This document shows positions 7,422 through 16,547 of a stretch of 64,000 nucleotides of DNA, in pieces (within the stretch, counting starts at the first letter, position 1; every line of letters starts with the position of its first letter). Both the position numbers and the translations under genes were made by a program. A model generated the notes under the pieces. The model made no database searches, was not told where the DNA came from, and was given only the letters and a program-made list of their open reading frames with translations. Origin of the DNA: Gammaproteobacteria bacterium (lineage in GTDB: Bacteria; Pseudomonadota; Gammaproteobacteria; Pseudomonadales; Azotimanducaceae); contig JAPOVV010000077.1 of NCBI GenBank assembly GCA_026707945.1, positions 1 through 64,000 of the forward strand, in the 5' to 3' direction.

Positions 7422-8096
7422 ATGCCCGATATTGCAACCTACGAATTGGTCGATCAAATCGCCGTCCTGACCATGAACGACGGTAAGGCCAATGCGTTTA
7501 GCCCTGACATGATCGCGACCGTGAACGATCTCCTCGATCAAGCAGAAAGTGAGGCTAAAGCTGTCGTGCTAACCGGCCGAGACGGGATCTATTCAGGCGG
7601 TTTTGATCTGCGCGTTATTCGTGGTGACGATCCTCAAGCCGCAGTTGACATGAGATTGGGTGGTACTCGCCTGATGATGCGGTTATACGGTCTTCCGTTA
7701 CCACTGGTCATAGCAGCGAGTGGCCATGCCATCGCGTTAGGCGCTTTTTGTCTACTCACCGGTGACTACCGTATCGGCACCGCGGGTGATTTTCGAATCG
7801 GTTTGAACGAGACATCGATCGGGATGGGTCTGCCGCCCTTCGGTCTCATGCTCGCACGCGAACGACTATCGAAGCGCTACCTCTCGCGAGCTACGATGGC
7901 GGCGACGATGTTTTCATCCGATGAAGCGAAAGACGCGGGATTCCTTGATGATGTCGTACCTAAAGAGGATCTCAGACAAACCGCGCTCGATGTTGCGGCT
8001 TCGTATATAGCGCTGGACGGACCCGCCTACGCATCCGTCAAACAGGGATTGCGCGGCGATTCGATCGCCGCCGTGCTGGACGGATTAGAAGCCTAG
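7422..8096 (+). CDS. Enoyl-CoA hydratase/isomerase (crotonase) family protein
   Basis: 224 aa, short for the crotonase fold. The oxyanion-hole regions are present: YSGGFDLRVI (near residue 65) and GHAIALGAFCLLTGDYRIG (near 103). The following FRIGLNETSIGMGLPPFG carries the Glu common in this family. The substrate is unknown; these enzymes hydrate or isomerise acyl-CoAs. The C-terminus is shorter than in classical enzymes. The gene appears monocistronic and convergent with the nor operon. Confidence 0.85.
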   Translation: MPDIATYELVDQIAVLTMNDGKANAFSPDMIATVNDLLDQAESEAKAVVLTGRDGIYSGGFDLRVIRGDDPQAAVDMRLGGTRLMMRLYGLPLPLVIAASGHAIALGAFCLLTGDYRIGTAGDFRIGLNETSIGMGLPPFGLMLARERLSKRYLSRATMAATMFSSDEAKDAGFLDDVVPKEDLRQTALDVAASYIALDGPAYASVKQGLRGDSIAAVLDGLEA

Positions 8097-8155
8097 TTTT
8101 AAATCTAAACCGCCAGTCTGAGGCACCTTTACGTAGTTACGAAAACTCGAATCCC

Positions 8156-8584
8156 CTATGGGCAGGGCGATAACCCTGCATAAAACGCCGCAAGGTCAGC
8201 AACATCCTGATCACTCAGGTTCTCGACGAACGGCTGCATCGTGATTTCTTCACGCTCTCCGTCTCGAAACGCCTTGATCTGCTTGACGAGATACTGTTCC
8301 TGTTGACCCGCTAGGCTCGGCCAAAGTGGATTGATCGACACGCCGGCGACGCCATGACAAGCCGAACAAAGTGCCGCCTTCGCCTTACCCTGTGCAGGAT
8401 CGCCCTTGAGCGTTGCTTGAGCATGAGCGACTGTACTATCAAGTTCCAGCCGGAACACCAAAATAACGGCAAGCAGCAATCCAATAACCGAAAGAGGACG
8501 AAACCAACCTAGAGTTCCGGCTTGTGTGATTGATTGACTAACTTTGCGCTGCAACACCAAGTTCTCCCATGTCCGCTTCGTCAT
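8156..8584 (-). CDS. Membrane-anchored class I cytochrome c, third gene of the nor operon
   Basis: 142 aa with one membrane segment near residues 28-45 and a single haem-binding CSACH at 73-77. Spacing and the LWPSLAGQQEQYLVKQIKAF region resemble c4/c553-type cytochromes; the Met in EEITMQPF is the likely axial ligand. The start at 8584 lies inside norB, giving a 47-bp overlap; TTG 8560 would shorten it. Probably donates electrons to NorC or links the reductase to another chain. This gene is not part of the minimal norCB set, so the association is worth noting. Confidence 0.8.
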   Translation of the reverse strand: MTKRTWENLVLQRKVSQSITQAGTLGWFRPLSVIGLLLAVILVFRLELDSTVAHAQATLKGDPAQGKAKAALCSACHGVAGVSINPLWPSLAGQQEQYLVKQIKAFRDGEREEITMQPFVENLSDQDVADLAAFYAGLSPCP

Positions 8585-10031
8585 CTACTTCGTCCAACGA
8601 CTTCACCTGGAGCATCGGCTTGGTCTCCTTGGCACCGATCGTTAGGAAATCCCATATGAGCAGGAATACACCTACCGTCATCAAGACACCAAAGCCCATT
8701 CGCCACCACATGGCTTCTACGAACCAAGGTTTCATCTGACCTTCGAAATACGCCTGCCAAGTCGAACCACCAACGGCGCGTTCGACAAACGACTGCTCGT
8801 ACCCTGCAATTAACAACGCCATGGTCATGCCCACCATCCCGACATGTGTCAAGACCAATGCCCATTTCCATTTCCACCCGCGATCGACTAGACCGCCGGA
8901 CATCCAAACGTCGCCTCGAAGTTTCTGCAATGCCAAGTAGATAAACGCGACAACGATGGTCACGTACGCGCCGAAGAACGCAAGATGACCGTGCGAAGAC
9001 GCCCACTGTGTGCCGTGCGTATAGAGGTTGATTTGCGGTAACGTCTGCATGAAGCCCCACACACCGGCACCGAGGAAGTTGCCAAACGCATGCGCGATCA
9101 GCCATGCGAGCGCGGGGTGATTGTTCGAGCGGAAGGAGTGCTTCCCGGCATCGTACACCGAATGGACAACCATTGCTACGAGTGGGATCGGTTCAAGCGC
9201 CGAGAAGAAACCGCCGACACCCAGCCAGTACTCAGGCGTCCCAATCCAGAAGTAATGGTGTCCGAGCCCGAGTATCCCCGACCCAAACATTAGTGCGACT
9301 TCGATATAAAGCCACGTCGTCACGATCTTGCGGCGCGCGCCGAGTGTCTTGATCAGACCCCATGCCATGATGCAGCCGACCAGCACTTCCCACGTCGCTT
9401 CGACCCAGAGGTGGATGACCCACCACCACCAGTACTGATCGACCGGCAAGTTGGTCGTGTAGAACATACCGGCGAGGTAGAGACCAGCCAGCGCAATCAA
9501 GTCAAGGACCAACACACCAGAAATGCCACTCCATTGACCTTTTAAGAACGTCGCCAAAACGTTGTAAAAGATCGCGACCATACATATGACGATGCCGATA
9601 TCGGCCCACCTCGGCGCTTCGATGTACTCGCGCCCTTCGTTGATGAGCCAGAGTGTTGCCGGTTCGCCTGGACCCGACTGGACGAACAGGTACACCATCA
9701 CCACGATAACAACGGCTATGGTCAAAACCCAGAACGTTGCTTCAGCGATCTTTGCGCCAACAAGCGGTACACCTGATTCATCCTCGATTAACCAGAAGAT
9801 CGACCCTATAAAGCCATACAGCAGCCAGACCACCATCGCATTGATGTGCACCATGCGATTGACATTGAAATCAAGGACGCCGAATAAGAAGTCCGGCGCG
9901 ATGAACTGCCATGCGGCGATCAACCCAAACAGCATCTGCGCCAAGAAGAGCACCATCGCAACGCTGAAGTACTTGATGGCGAGTTTCTTACCAACCGACA
10001 ACTCGCCGTAGTTCAGTGCACCTAAGGTCAT
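8538..10031 (-). CDS. norB: Nitric oxide reductase large subunit NorB (cNOR)
   Basis: 497 aa, about 12 membrane segments, the haem-copper-superfamily subunit that reduces 2 NO to N2O. Ligands are at the canonical numbers: H62 in VHIN (low-spin haem b), H207 with E211 and E215 in HLWVEATWEV, H258/H259 in GLGHHYFWIG, H347 and H349 in SSHGHLAFFGAY. The two glutamates distinguish a true NOR from an oxidase. It has no N-terminal quinol-oxidising extension, so it is the cytochrome c-dependent type. It overlaps norC upstream (ATGA-type, 4 bp) and the cytochrome c gene downstream. Confidence 0.96.
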   Translation of the reverse strand: MTLGALNYGELSVGKKLAIKYFSVAMVLFLAQMLFGLIAAWQFIAPDFLFGVLDFNVNRMVHINAMVVWLLYGFIGSIFWLIEDESGVPLVGAKIAEATFWVLTIAVVIVVMVYLFVQSGPGEPATLWLINEGREYIEAPRWADIGIVICMVAIFYNVLATFLKGQWSGISGVLVLDLIALAGLYLAGMFYTTNLPVDQYWWWWVIHLWVEATWEVLVGCIMAWGLIKTLGARRKIVTTWLYIEVALMFGSGILGLGHHYFWIGTPEYWLGVGGFFSALEPIPLVAMVVHSVYDAGKHSFRSNNHPALAWLIAHAFGNFLGAGVWGFMQTLPQINLYTHGTQWASSHGHLAFFGAYVTIVVAFIYLALQKLRGDVWMSGGLVDRGWKWKWALVLTHVGMVGMTMALLIAGYEQSFVERAVGGSTWQAYFEGQMKPWFVEAMWWRMGFGVLMTVGVFLLIWDFLTIGAKETKPMLQVKSLDEVDDEADMGELGVAAQS

Positions 10032-10684
10032 GATGCATCCTCCTCACTCGCCGCAGTCTCGGGCTCATAAACCGGTCCGTCCTGTGGCAGCGTAGTGAAG
10101 TTCGCCGGGAAACCGTTCGTGTCGATCGCCGACATCCATTTCAGGTAAGCGATGACGCCGCGTACTTCGTCATCCGTGAGATTCTGGTTAGGCATGCGCC
10201 GGTTGGTACCGAAGGTGCGAGCGTTGGCAACGGGGTCTTTCAAGAACATCGTCATAAGAAGCTCTCGCGCCTGCTCATTACCCCAGCCTGGGTCGAGCCA
10301 TGCTTTCGTTAGATCAGGAGCGTAATACGCGCCATTGCCGAGCAACGTGTGGCAGTTCATGCAGTTTCGTGCCTGCACCGTGAGTTTGCCGTGATTGACG
10401 AGCGCTTTAGCGTCCTCCTCGCTCATGACCTCGCCGAACAGCGGCACCATTGGACCGATTTCTGGAACTAGGTGACCTCGTTCTTCGCTCGGCACGTAGT
10501 CAATGCGATAGTTGATGACGGAGTACGCGGGGACGCGACCCGCATCGGAGCCTGCACCGATGGCGTACAGTGTGTGGAACGTAAGGAACACGAGAACGAG
10601 CGCCATGCCGGCGGTCACGAAGATGGCACACTTTCGCCAAAACGACTCGCTTACCCACCATTGCGACTCATACGATTGAGCCAT
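10028..10684 (-). CDS. norC: Nitric oxide reductase cytochrome c subunit NorC
   Basis: 218 aa. One N-terminal membrane anchor (about residues 18-40) is followed by a periplasmic cytochrome c domain with CMNCH at 108-112 in the family context NCHTLLGNGAYYAPDLTKAW; a Met in TNRRMPNQNL is the probable sixth ligand. It passes electrons from soluble cytochromes to NorB. A strong ribosome site (GGGGG) lies a few bases before the ATG. First gene of the operon. I found no clear FNR/DNR (TTGAT-N4-ATCAA) site upstream, and no norD/norQ or regulator is next to it, although a MoxR/VWA pair lies at 54.9-56.9 kb. Confidence 0.95.
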   Translation of the reverse strand: MAQSYESQWWVSESFWRKCAIFVTAGMALVLVFLTFHTLYAIGAGSDAGRVPAYSVINYRIDYVPSEERGHLVPEIGPMVPLFGEVMSEEDAKALVNHGKLTVQARNCMNCHTLLGNGAYYAPDLTKAWLDPGWGNEQARELLMTMFLKDPVANARTFGTNRRMPNQNLTDDEVRGVIAYLKWMSAIDTNGFPANFTTLPQDGPVYEPETAASEEDAS

Positions 10685-10937
10685 CGTTTCCCCCTATCTA
10701 ACGACTTGCCATTTTGGTGTCCGCTGTCAACCCCGATTTTGGATTGTTTTTATTTCGATCATGAGTTCTATATCTCACAATAATAGACATTATGTGTAGC
10801 GTACGGTTAGTCCATATCCCGCTTTACTTTGCAAAACTATCACAAGAGTCGAGGGAATTGTTAGAATCTCAATGGAGAGCTCGAAATAGGGACCTAGCTC
10901 AATTCGGAAGCAACACGGAAAAGAGTTTGTTTAAGGC

Positions 10938-11222
10938 ATGATCGCAATTCTTGGATCAATGTTATTGGTTTCGTTTTGTTTGATCGAGCTTGGAGTAAGA
11001 AGAAGCAGGCATTATCGAATAAACAAATTTGGTCATGAGGACTTTGGATCATTTGGTCGAAGGGTATTGATCAAGACGATCGAGTTCATTTGTCGATTAG
11101 TACAAGCGATCAGTTTTGTGTGTGCTTTACTCTTAATTTTCTATTACGTCTTTCCAGATGAGATTATGACCGGTTTAAGATCGTTTTACCAGGCGTTCGG
11201 TTGGATTAGATCTAACATCTGA
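10938..11222 (+). CDS. Small two-TM membrane protein, unknown
   Basis: 94 aa with hydrophobic segments at about 1-17 and 55-72 separated by a basic loop (RRSRHYRIN, GRRVLIK). No recognised family. A GGAAAAGAG stretch lies 12 bases before the ATG, a weak start signal. Base composition is richer in A+T than neighbouring genes. It stands alone between the nor operon and the methylase/nuclease pair. Confidence 0.45.
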   Translation: MIAILGSMLLVSFCLIELGVRRSRHYRINKFGHEDFGSFGRRVLIKTIEFICRLVQAISFVCALLLIFYYVFPDEIMTGLRSFYQAFGWIRSNI

Positions 11223-11556
11223 AAATCGACGCCGGGACCCTCAATACCGATATGCAAGTTGCAAGAAAATACCACAAACAGAGAGCCCGCCCTAGTACCT
11301 AGAGATACCGAGATCATCTTTTTCTTGCTTAAAACGCGATATGTAGATTTCCACAAGACCAGTGTCTTACAGAAAGAATGCCCCGCGTCGCTTGTTTGAT
11401 TTCAAGAAGATAGCGCGGATAGGAGAATCTACGAATTAACTAAGCCGATATCATTTCTTGTCACTGTTAAGGAACAAGAATCGCAGGAACTCTAGGTATC
11501 CAATTACGCCGGACGCACCTTCAATTCGCTTCAATGTATTTCTTCTACTGTGTACG
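11223..11556. other. Intergenic region, 334 bp
   Basis: No readable gene in any frame and no obvious terminator hairpin; A+T-rich. It separates the small membrane protein from the 3' end of the nuclease gene. Confidence 0.5.
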
Positions 11557-12210
11557 TTACCTTAATCTGAGAAAAGAATGCAGCAAAATACACCTAGAAT
11601 CCGTCGCAGATCGGACGTGTTCACTCCTAGCCACGGAACCTGTTCCACTAAAACGGGTTTCCAAATGAAGCGATTCCTCCACTCGACCCACATTCGCTAA
11701 ATAGAAATTTATATCAGTCATCGCTGCAGTAATATCGCCGTCGATCACATATGCGACCATGAAGTCGAGCTCGTGTTCGCGGCCGTACGAACCGTCCACG
11801 AACCGATCCATACCATTTCGAACATATTCTCTCCGAGGCGCTCGAGTCACGTCCGACAGATCCAATCGTTTACATTCAATTAGAGCGTGAGGGTAGTTAT
11901 CACTAAAACCAACAAAATACACACCGAGATCCGGCACTTTATCGGACGTCGCGCGAGCATGAACGCTTCGAACAGATGGTTTTTCTACAACAAACAAGTT
12001 GTAGAGTCTAAACGTATTCCGCGCGTCAACCATACCTTGGAACAAACATCCATTCAAATATTCTTCATTCTTCATTGGCGAAAGTTCCGCGAACACTTCG
12101 TTTGCTCTGTTCCAACCGGCCGACTGCAAATGGAGCACGACGAGCGTCAAATCTTCTCTGGATAACAGATTAGGCGAACCTATCCGAACTTGGCAGTCGA
12201 ATGGAATCAC
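11557..12210 (-). CDS. PD-(D/E)XK nuclease-like partner of the DNA methylase
   Basis: 217 aa from GTG 12210, chosen because this GTG overlaps the methylase stop (GTGA); the frame extends further upstream but only as antisense/overlap of the methylase end. Residues P93 D94 followed by I111-E112-C113-K114 form a PD-(D/E)XK arrangement (PDLGVYFVGFSD ... ALIECKRLD), the metal-binding core of many restriction nucleases. Further hydrophobic strands (ELDFMVAYVIDGD, INFYLANVG) fit the fold. I do not recognise the exact family. The tight coupling with the methylase suggests the cleavage subunit of a restriction or phage-defence system. Confidence 0.7.
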   Translation of the reverse strand: MIPFDCQVRIGSPNLLSREDLTLVVLHLQSAGWNRANEVFAELSPMKNEEYLNGCLFQGMVDARNTFRLYNLFVVEKPSVRSVHARATSDKVPDLGVYFVGFSDNYPHALIECKRLDLSDVTRAPRREYVRNGMDRFVDGSYGREHELDFMVAYVIDGDITAAMTDINFYLANVGRVEESLHLETRFSGTGSVARSEHVRSATDSRCILLHSFLRLR

Positions 12211-15107
12211 TGTGCATCCGTAGCGAGACCATCGCCGAGCGCACTGTCTGCATCGTTTAATGCTGCGCCATGCGTCCAATAACGGTGAGACGCCGGTTTG
12301 ATAACCAGTATTTCACCATCGATTCCATGGACACGTAGTTCGCGTGCTGCGGCAAGATATTGCGAAATTGGCGTTTGAATGCGATGACCGATTCGACCGA
12401 GAACTTCTGCCACCTCACCTTCTGATTTCTGCCACCTTACTCCACTATCGATTCCGCGTACAAACCTTATGACGCGTAGGGGCGCGGTGTTGCGAAGTCC
12501 AACGATCGCCGCGGAGTACTCACTTTTACCTAAAACTGATTGCCATGGGTTGATAACGTTCAAGAATGTCCGGGCATACGAACGTAGTTGCTCATCGCTG
12601 ACCGATTCTTCTGCTGCTAATCGAGGCAGCTTGAACTCTCTTGCGCCTCGTTCGGCGCCGTCAAGTACTACAAGACGTTCTTGTTCGTCAAGCTCATACA
12701 CATCGAACACTGCCTCGTCCAAACCAGCCAACGTCTGTATGTCATATTGATTCGCAATCAATAAATCTCGCACAACGGTCTCGATTCGTGAACCGTTTGA
12801 CGTCGTGAGGGTATCTAGATCTGGTACTGGAAAACTGGCAAGATCCTGGTGGAGAGCCCTTCTTTTGTGAATCGCATACTCAGAACCATTCAATAACATG
12901 TGCCATGCCATTACCGATGACAGTAGCACGCCCGTTAACCGGTAGATGAGATCCTCTCGCTGACCGTAGAATGACATACCATAGTAAGATCGAGAATAGA
13001 CGACATCCGTCTCGCTTACACCTACCGCCGGCCGTGCAATTCCGGCACGTATTCCTTCGCTAACGATTACAAGTGGGGCTCGAAACACCGTCCTATTGCG
13101 CGGTCGATGGATCGTTTGTTTGTCAAAAATTTCGAGCAGGTCAGTATTGACGTTTGGCGTCAAACGTCGAGACGACAACATTGGTAAACCTATCAGGTGC
13201 GTGGAGTCGTTCTGATCGCCTGGGAGTATCTGCACACCAGTAATTAGCTCAACACCAAGTTCCTTCAACAATTGATGCAAGGGGATAAACCTAGATTGAA
13301 CTCGCTGTTGTAGTATTCGATCTCGCCGTGTGCCGCTTGTGGTTGTTTTTAACTCTTGCACCGATCTGCCGATATCCGAGAGTCGCGTCTTTGCGACGTC
13401 ACGCGGTGCAATTTCTAACGCCCCAGTTCTTTCGAACGTCCATGACCAAGGAACGGTCACCACGGGCAGCAGATCAGGATCCTCACGGTTTAAGACTCGC
13501 CCGATCACGACAACAGCTGGATGGTCTGCAGTTGGAAATAAGGAGTTTCGAAGTGCAGACAGATTTACTAGGAATACTGGCTTAAGCACGTCAAGTAGTG
13601 CCGTGCGCGCTCGTACGCTTGTCGCGAAACTAGAGAAGAAAGGCGTTGCACGCATCACGATACCGAAACGGGTGTTATCGTGCGCGAAGTCGATTGAGCG
13701 CCAAACGAACGCGAAATCCTGGCTGCGCGGCGGTAGAGGAGGTTTTTCGCGTTCGACGGGCCACTGCAACTTCCCGGCTCTTCCGCCGTAGGTCCACGGA
13801 GGATTGCCGATGATAACGTCGAATTTTTCTCCTGCTAATCGACTTCCTATCCCACAACTATCAAAGTCAAATGCGTTTCCGACGAACAGGTTCTTCCCAA
13901 TGAGTGGATCAAACTTAAGCGCATTCGGTGGGGTCGGATCAGGATCCAATTCAAGCGCTAATAAATACAGACTGAATGATGCGACTCGAATTGCAGACTC
14001 ACTCTTGTCGACTCCGAATATTTGATTCTTGAGAGTCTCTCGGATTAGACTCCGTGTCGGGGTCCTCCCACTAGCCCGTAAGGTGACGAGTCTTCGCAGC
14101 GCCTCGACCAAGAATACGGCCGAACCACAAGTCAAATCAAGGACACGAGCTTCGTTGTCTATGTGACGCATGACCTCATCGAGTACTAGATTCACGACTG
14201 ACATTGGCGTATAGTGAACTGCGTCCGTTGCGGCTTTTTCATCCTCAGCAGAGTGCGCAAATTGCTCGTATATCGAACTGATTAGCTCGATTGGAATTGC
14301 TTCGAATCGATATTCCCAAAGCGATCGTTGTCCAGTTCGTGGATTAACTCCCGCCAAGGTCTCGCTGACCAACTTGAGGTGCCCTTCAGATACCACCTCA
14401 CGCTCGCCGGGTCGAATTGGGAACAGGTCGCCGTTAAAAGTTGCTCGAACCCAGTCAAACAGACGATACGCTGAATCCGCATGCCCTAATGCCGTTTCCA
14501 GGTCATTGAACTCCGGCATCGTTTCTTCATTGACGATTCCGCGGTCCGAAAGGTAGCGGATGAATATGCTGCGACCGATGATTCCTTGCGCTACATCTCT
14601 TGGTAGTTTCTTGTTCGAGAGCTCATCCTCAATCTCTCGCAGATCTTTCAGGAGTGCAAGATCCACGCGGTTGTCGCGTTGTACTCGTTTCTCATTCGTC
14701 CAGAAGCGGCCACTCTCCATGGCAAAGCGACCCGCGTAGTCGTCTAATTCAGCAAGCTCTCGCTCAATGGCATTGAACTCTCGTAGTAAGTGTTTGCTTC
14801 CGGAAATATTGTCACTTGGTCTCTCGAAGCCGTTGTAAAGGCGAATGCAAGATGGCGTCACTACCCATAGTAATGGGGCTAGGCCGAGGTTCCAAATATC
14901 GCGTTGCCACGACGCAACGACGTTTTCTGGTGGTTCGTGACTAGCAAATTTGAATACCACCTCTAATCCGGATTGATCTCGCCATACCGCGTCAGGTTTA
15001 ATTTCGACGCGAGCAAAATCCTCCGGCGCTATTACTAATCCAGGCGCAGGATCATCTCCGACAATGTAACCGGTTGCCTGCAACGCGCCTGCTAACGTGA
15101 CGCTCAT
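12207..15107 (-). CDS. N6-adenine DNA methylase with HsdR-like N-terminus and specificity region
   Basis: 966 aa. Residues 35-95 look like a degenerate nuclease fold (KPDAVWRDQSGLEVVFKF, then LLWVVTPSCIRLYNG), with V-F-K where an active enzyme has E-x-K. Residues 150-300 are helical. AdoMet motif I is LDLTCGSAVFLVEAL (323-337), preceded by the TPMSVVNLVLDEV block (300); catalytic NPPW is at 435-438. The C-terminal half (about 590-950) contains a target-recognition-like region (DLASFPVPDLDTL). Organisation resembles type IIG/Eco57I-like methylases whose own nuclease site is inactive. Coupled by GTGA to a separate PD-(D/E)XK gene. Start is ATG 15107. Confidence 0.88.
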   Translation of the reverse strand: MSVTLAGALQATGYIVGDDPAPGLVIAPEDFARVEIKPDAVWRDQSGLEVVFKFASHEPPENVVASWQRDIWNLGLAPLLWVVTPSCIRLYNGFERPSDNISGSKHLLREFNAIERELAELDDYAGRFAMESGRFWTNEKRVQRDNRVDLALLKDLREIEDELSNKKLPRDVAQGIIGRSIFIRYLSDRGIVNEETMPEFNDLETALGHADSAYRLFDWVRATFNGDLFPIRPGEREVVSEGHLKLVSETLAGVNPRTGQRSLWEYRFEAIPIELISSIYEQFAHSAEDEKAATDAVHYTPMSVVNLVLDEVMRHIDNEARVLDLTCGSAVFLVEALRRLVTLRASGRTPTRSLIRETLKNQIFGVDKSESAIRVASFSLYLLALELDPDPTPPNALKFDPLIGKNLFVGNAFDFDSCGIGSRLAGEKFDVIIGNPPWTYGGRAGKLQWPVEREKPPLPPRSQDFAFVWRSIDFAHDNTRFGIVMRATPFFSSFATSVRARTALLDVLKPVFLVNLSALRNSLFPTADHPAVVVIGRVLNREDPDLLPVVTVPWSWTFERTGALEIAPRDVAKTRLSDIGRSVQELKTTTSGTRRDRILQQRVQSRFIPLHQLLKELGVELITGVQILPGDQNDSTHLIGLPMLSSRRLTPNVNTDLLEIFDKQTIHRPRNRTVFRAPLVIVSEGIRAGIARPAVGVSETDVVYSRSYYGMSFYGQREDLIYRLTGVLLSSVMAWHMLLNGSEYAIHKRRALHQDLASFPVPDLDTLTTSNGSRIETVVRDLLIANQYDIQTLAGLDEAVFDVYELDEQERLVVLDGAERGAREFKLPRLAAEESVSDEQLRSYARTFLNVINPWQSVLGKSEYSAAIVGLRNTAPLRVIRFVRGIDSGVRWQKSEGEVAEVLGRIGHRIQTPISQYLAAARELRVHGIDGEILVIKPASHRYWTHGAALNDADSALGDGLATDAQ

Positions 15108-15592
15108 CTTTTCGCCTTGTTACTGTCATACATGCGGCTAGACCCGACTGAAAGGTGAAGTAAACAGGTTGATTGCCCCACTATGGTTCGTCGATTCAAA
15201 AAACTTCGCTAGATCGTTCCGCAACACCGAACAACGCTGACTTACTCGCAGAATTTCAAGATCACAAGAGTAACGAACCTTCGCATGTGTTGAACAATCT
15301 TAGAGTATGGTCAATTTTGTATTTCAGTTAGCGTTAATGGCTTAACCCCACCAATTGATACTGTACGATTATACATATAGATAATTACGATTAGCTGATT
15401 TTTTCTCCGAATCTCCGCTTAGAACCGGGACTTTGATGTACTGGCAACTGAAATTCAATGACTTCGCGAACGTTGAACTAAACTCTACATAAAAATCACT
15501 GTCTTTCGTTAGGCGTCGCCCGATCAAGTGTTTTGATTCACTCAATACAAAACCCCTTGTGTCGATTACTTCAATTCAAAACAAAGTTCAGA
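15108..15592. other. A+T-rich intergenic region upstream of the methylase
   Basis: 485 bp with only the uncertain 58-codon frame at 15369-15545. It must hold the promoter of the methylase/nuclease pair, but no convincing -35/-10 pair stands out. The low G+C relative to flanking genes fits acquired DNA. Confidence 0.5.
15369..15545 (-). CDS. Possible small gene with a good ribosome site
   Basis: A 58-codon frame from TTG 15545 with AGGGG seven bases upstream. The peptide (LSESKHLIGRRLTKDSDFY...) has a mixed, soluble composition and ends at 15369. No family recognised. It lies upstream of the methylase and reads the same way, so it might be a small regulator or leader, or a chance frame in A+T-rich DNA. 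Confidence 0.25.
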   Translation of the reverse strand: MSESKHLIGRRLTKDSDFYVEFSSTFAKSLNFSCQYIKVPVLSGDSEKKSANRNYLYV

Positions 15593-15910
15593 TTACTCGG
15601 ATTCCTCTTCGTGCATAGTTTCCGTTAGCCGCCAAATAAAACGCGGCGCAATGAAGTAACCGCACACCATCAATCCACTGATTACGTACCACCATCCACT
15701 AAAGTTCATGACAAGAGAGAACGCGATAACACTGACCACAAGCAACGCAAATGAACCTAGTGAAATGGCACTGAAAACGCGACGGAGGCGGGAAGCCCCT
15801 CGTAACCGTGCTAACGCGAGAAAAAGGGCGTAGCCTAAACCCGTAACGAGAATGGCGCTACCAAGTAGAGCCGCACCCGCGATACGTTCGATGTCGACTG
15901 GATCGTACAA
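15593..15910 (-). CDS. Small membrane protein with three TM segments
   Basis: 105 aa from TTG 15910. Hydrophobic segments at about 11-33, 46-68 and 72-90, an Arg-rich loop (RLRGASRLRR) and an acidic tail (MHEEESE). No recognised family; the tail and length suggest a small integral membrane protein with a cytoplasmic acidic end. Confidence 0.5.
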   Translation of the reverse strand: MYDPVDIERIAGAALLGSAILVTGLGYALFLALARLRGASRLRRVFSAISLGSFALLVVSVIAFSLVMNFSGWWYVISGLMVCGYFIAPRFIWRLTETMHEEESE

Positions 15911-16104
15911 AGAACTACTTGCTCGACCGCGAATGAACTTTCGACGATCGCGAACTTGAGATCTTCGAACTAGAAGCGAGCAATTGCATCCGATAGATGG
16001 AGGATCATGTTGGTGAGCAAACGCGTACGGCCAGAGTAAATCGTCGACCTAGCAACATCACTCAAAGTCCTCGCCAACTCATTGATTGGCGTAAAACGGA
16101 ACTC

Positions 16105-16365
16105 TTAATCCTCCTCAATAACCTCCCCAGTCTCATGGAGATAACCATCCACGGCATCATTCAATTTCTCGGCGAGTTTTAGTCCGCCCGGTAGACTCAA
16201 CGCAACGGTCTCGCGATAGAGCGCATCCTTATTTGCATATTCGAATTTCACGTACACCCCAGCGCCGTCGCACGCCACGATCTCGAATTCTGCCACTCGT
16301 GCGGGGGCTTCCCGTCCTGCTGATTCACCGTGGAGGTCTGGGGGAGGTGGGAACCTAAACTTCAT
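16105..16365 (-). CDS. Conserved-looking small soluble protein, unknown
   Basis: 86 aa, start ATG 16365 with CGGAG five bases upstream, a good ribosome site. The sequence begins MKFRFPPPPDLHGES, has beta-rich stretches (VAEFEIVACDGAGVYVKFEY) and ends with an acidic tail. No family recognised. It looks like a genuine gene because of the start signal and balanced composition. Confidence 0.6.
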   Translation of the reverse strand: MKFRFPPPPDLHGESAGREAPARVAEFEIVACDGAGVYVKFEYANKDALYRETVALSLPGGLKLAEKLNDAVDGYLHETGEVIEED

Positions 16366-16547
16366 TTTTTGCTCCGAGCTACGAGACGACGCATTCTACG
16401 AGCGTAGGCGCAGCATGAGATTTTTGCACTAAGTAGTACTTCGAGTATGTGAAAGAATGAACTCACGAATCGTGAAACATATCCAGCGACGATGGGCAGA
16501 GACTAAGTTCTTCCGCGATATTCGGTTTTCCTAAGCTGAATGACGTG

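Noticed and set aside
10685-10937. FNR/DNR box upstream of norC
   Set aside because: No TTGAT-N4-ATCAA match; a TTGACA exists (minus strand near 10725-10730) but no -10 at proper distance.
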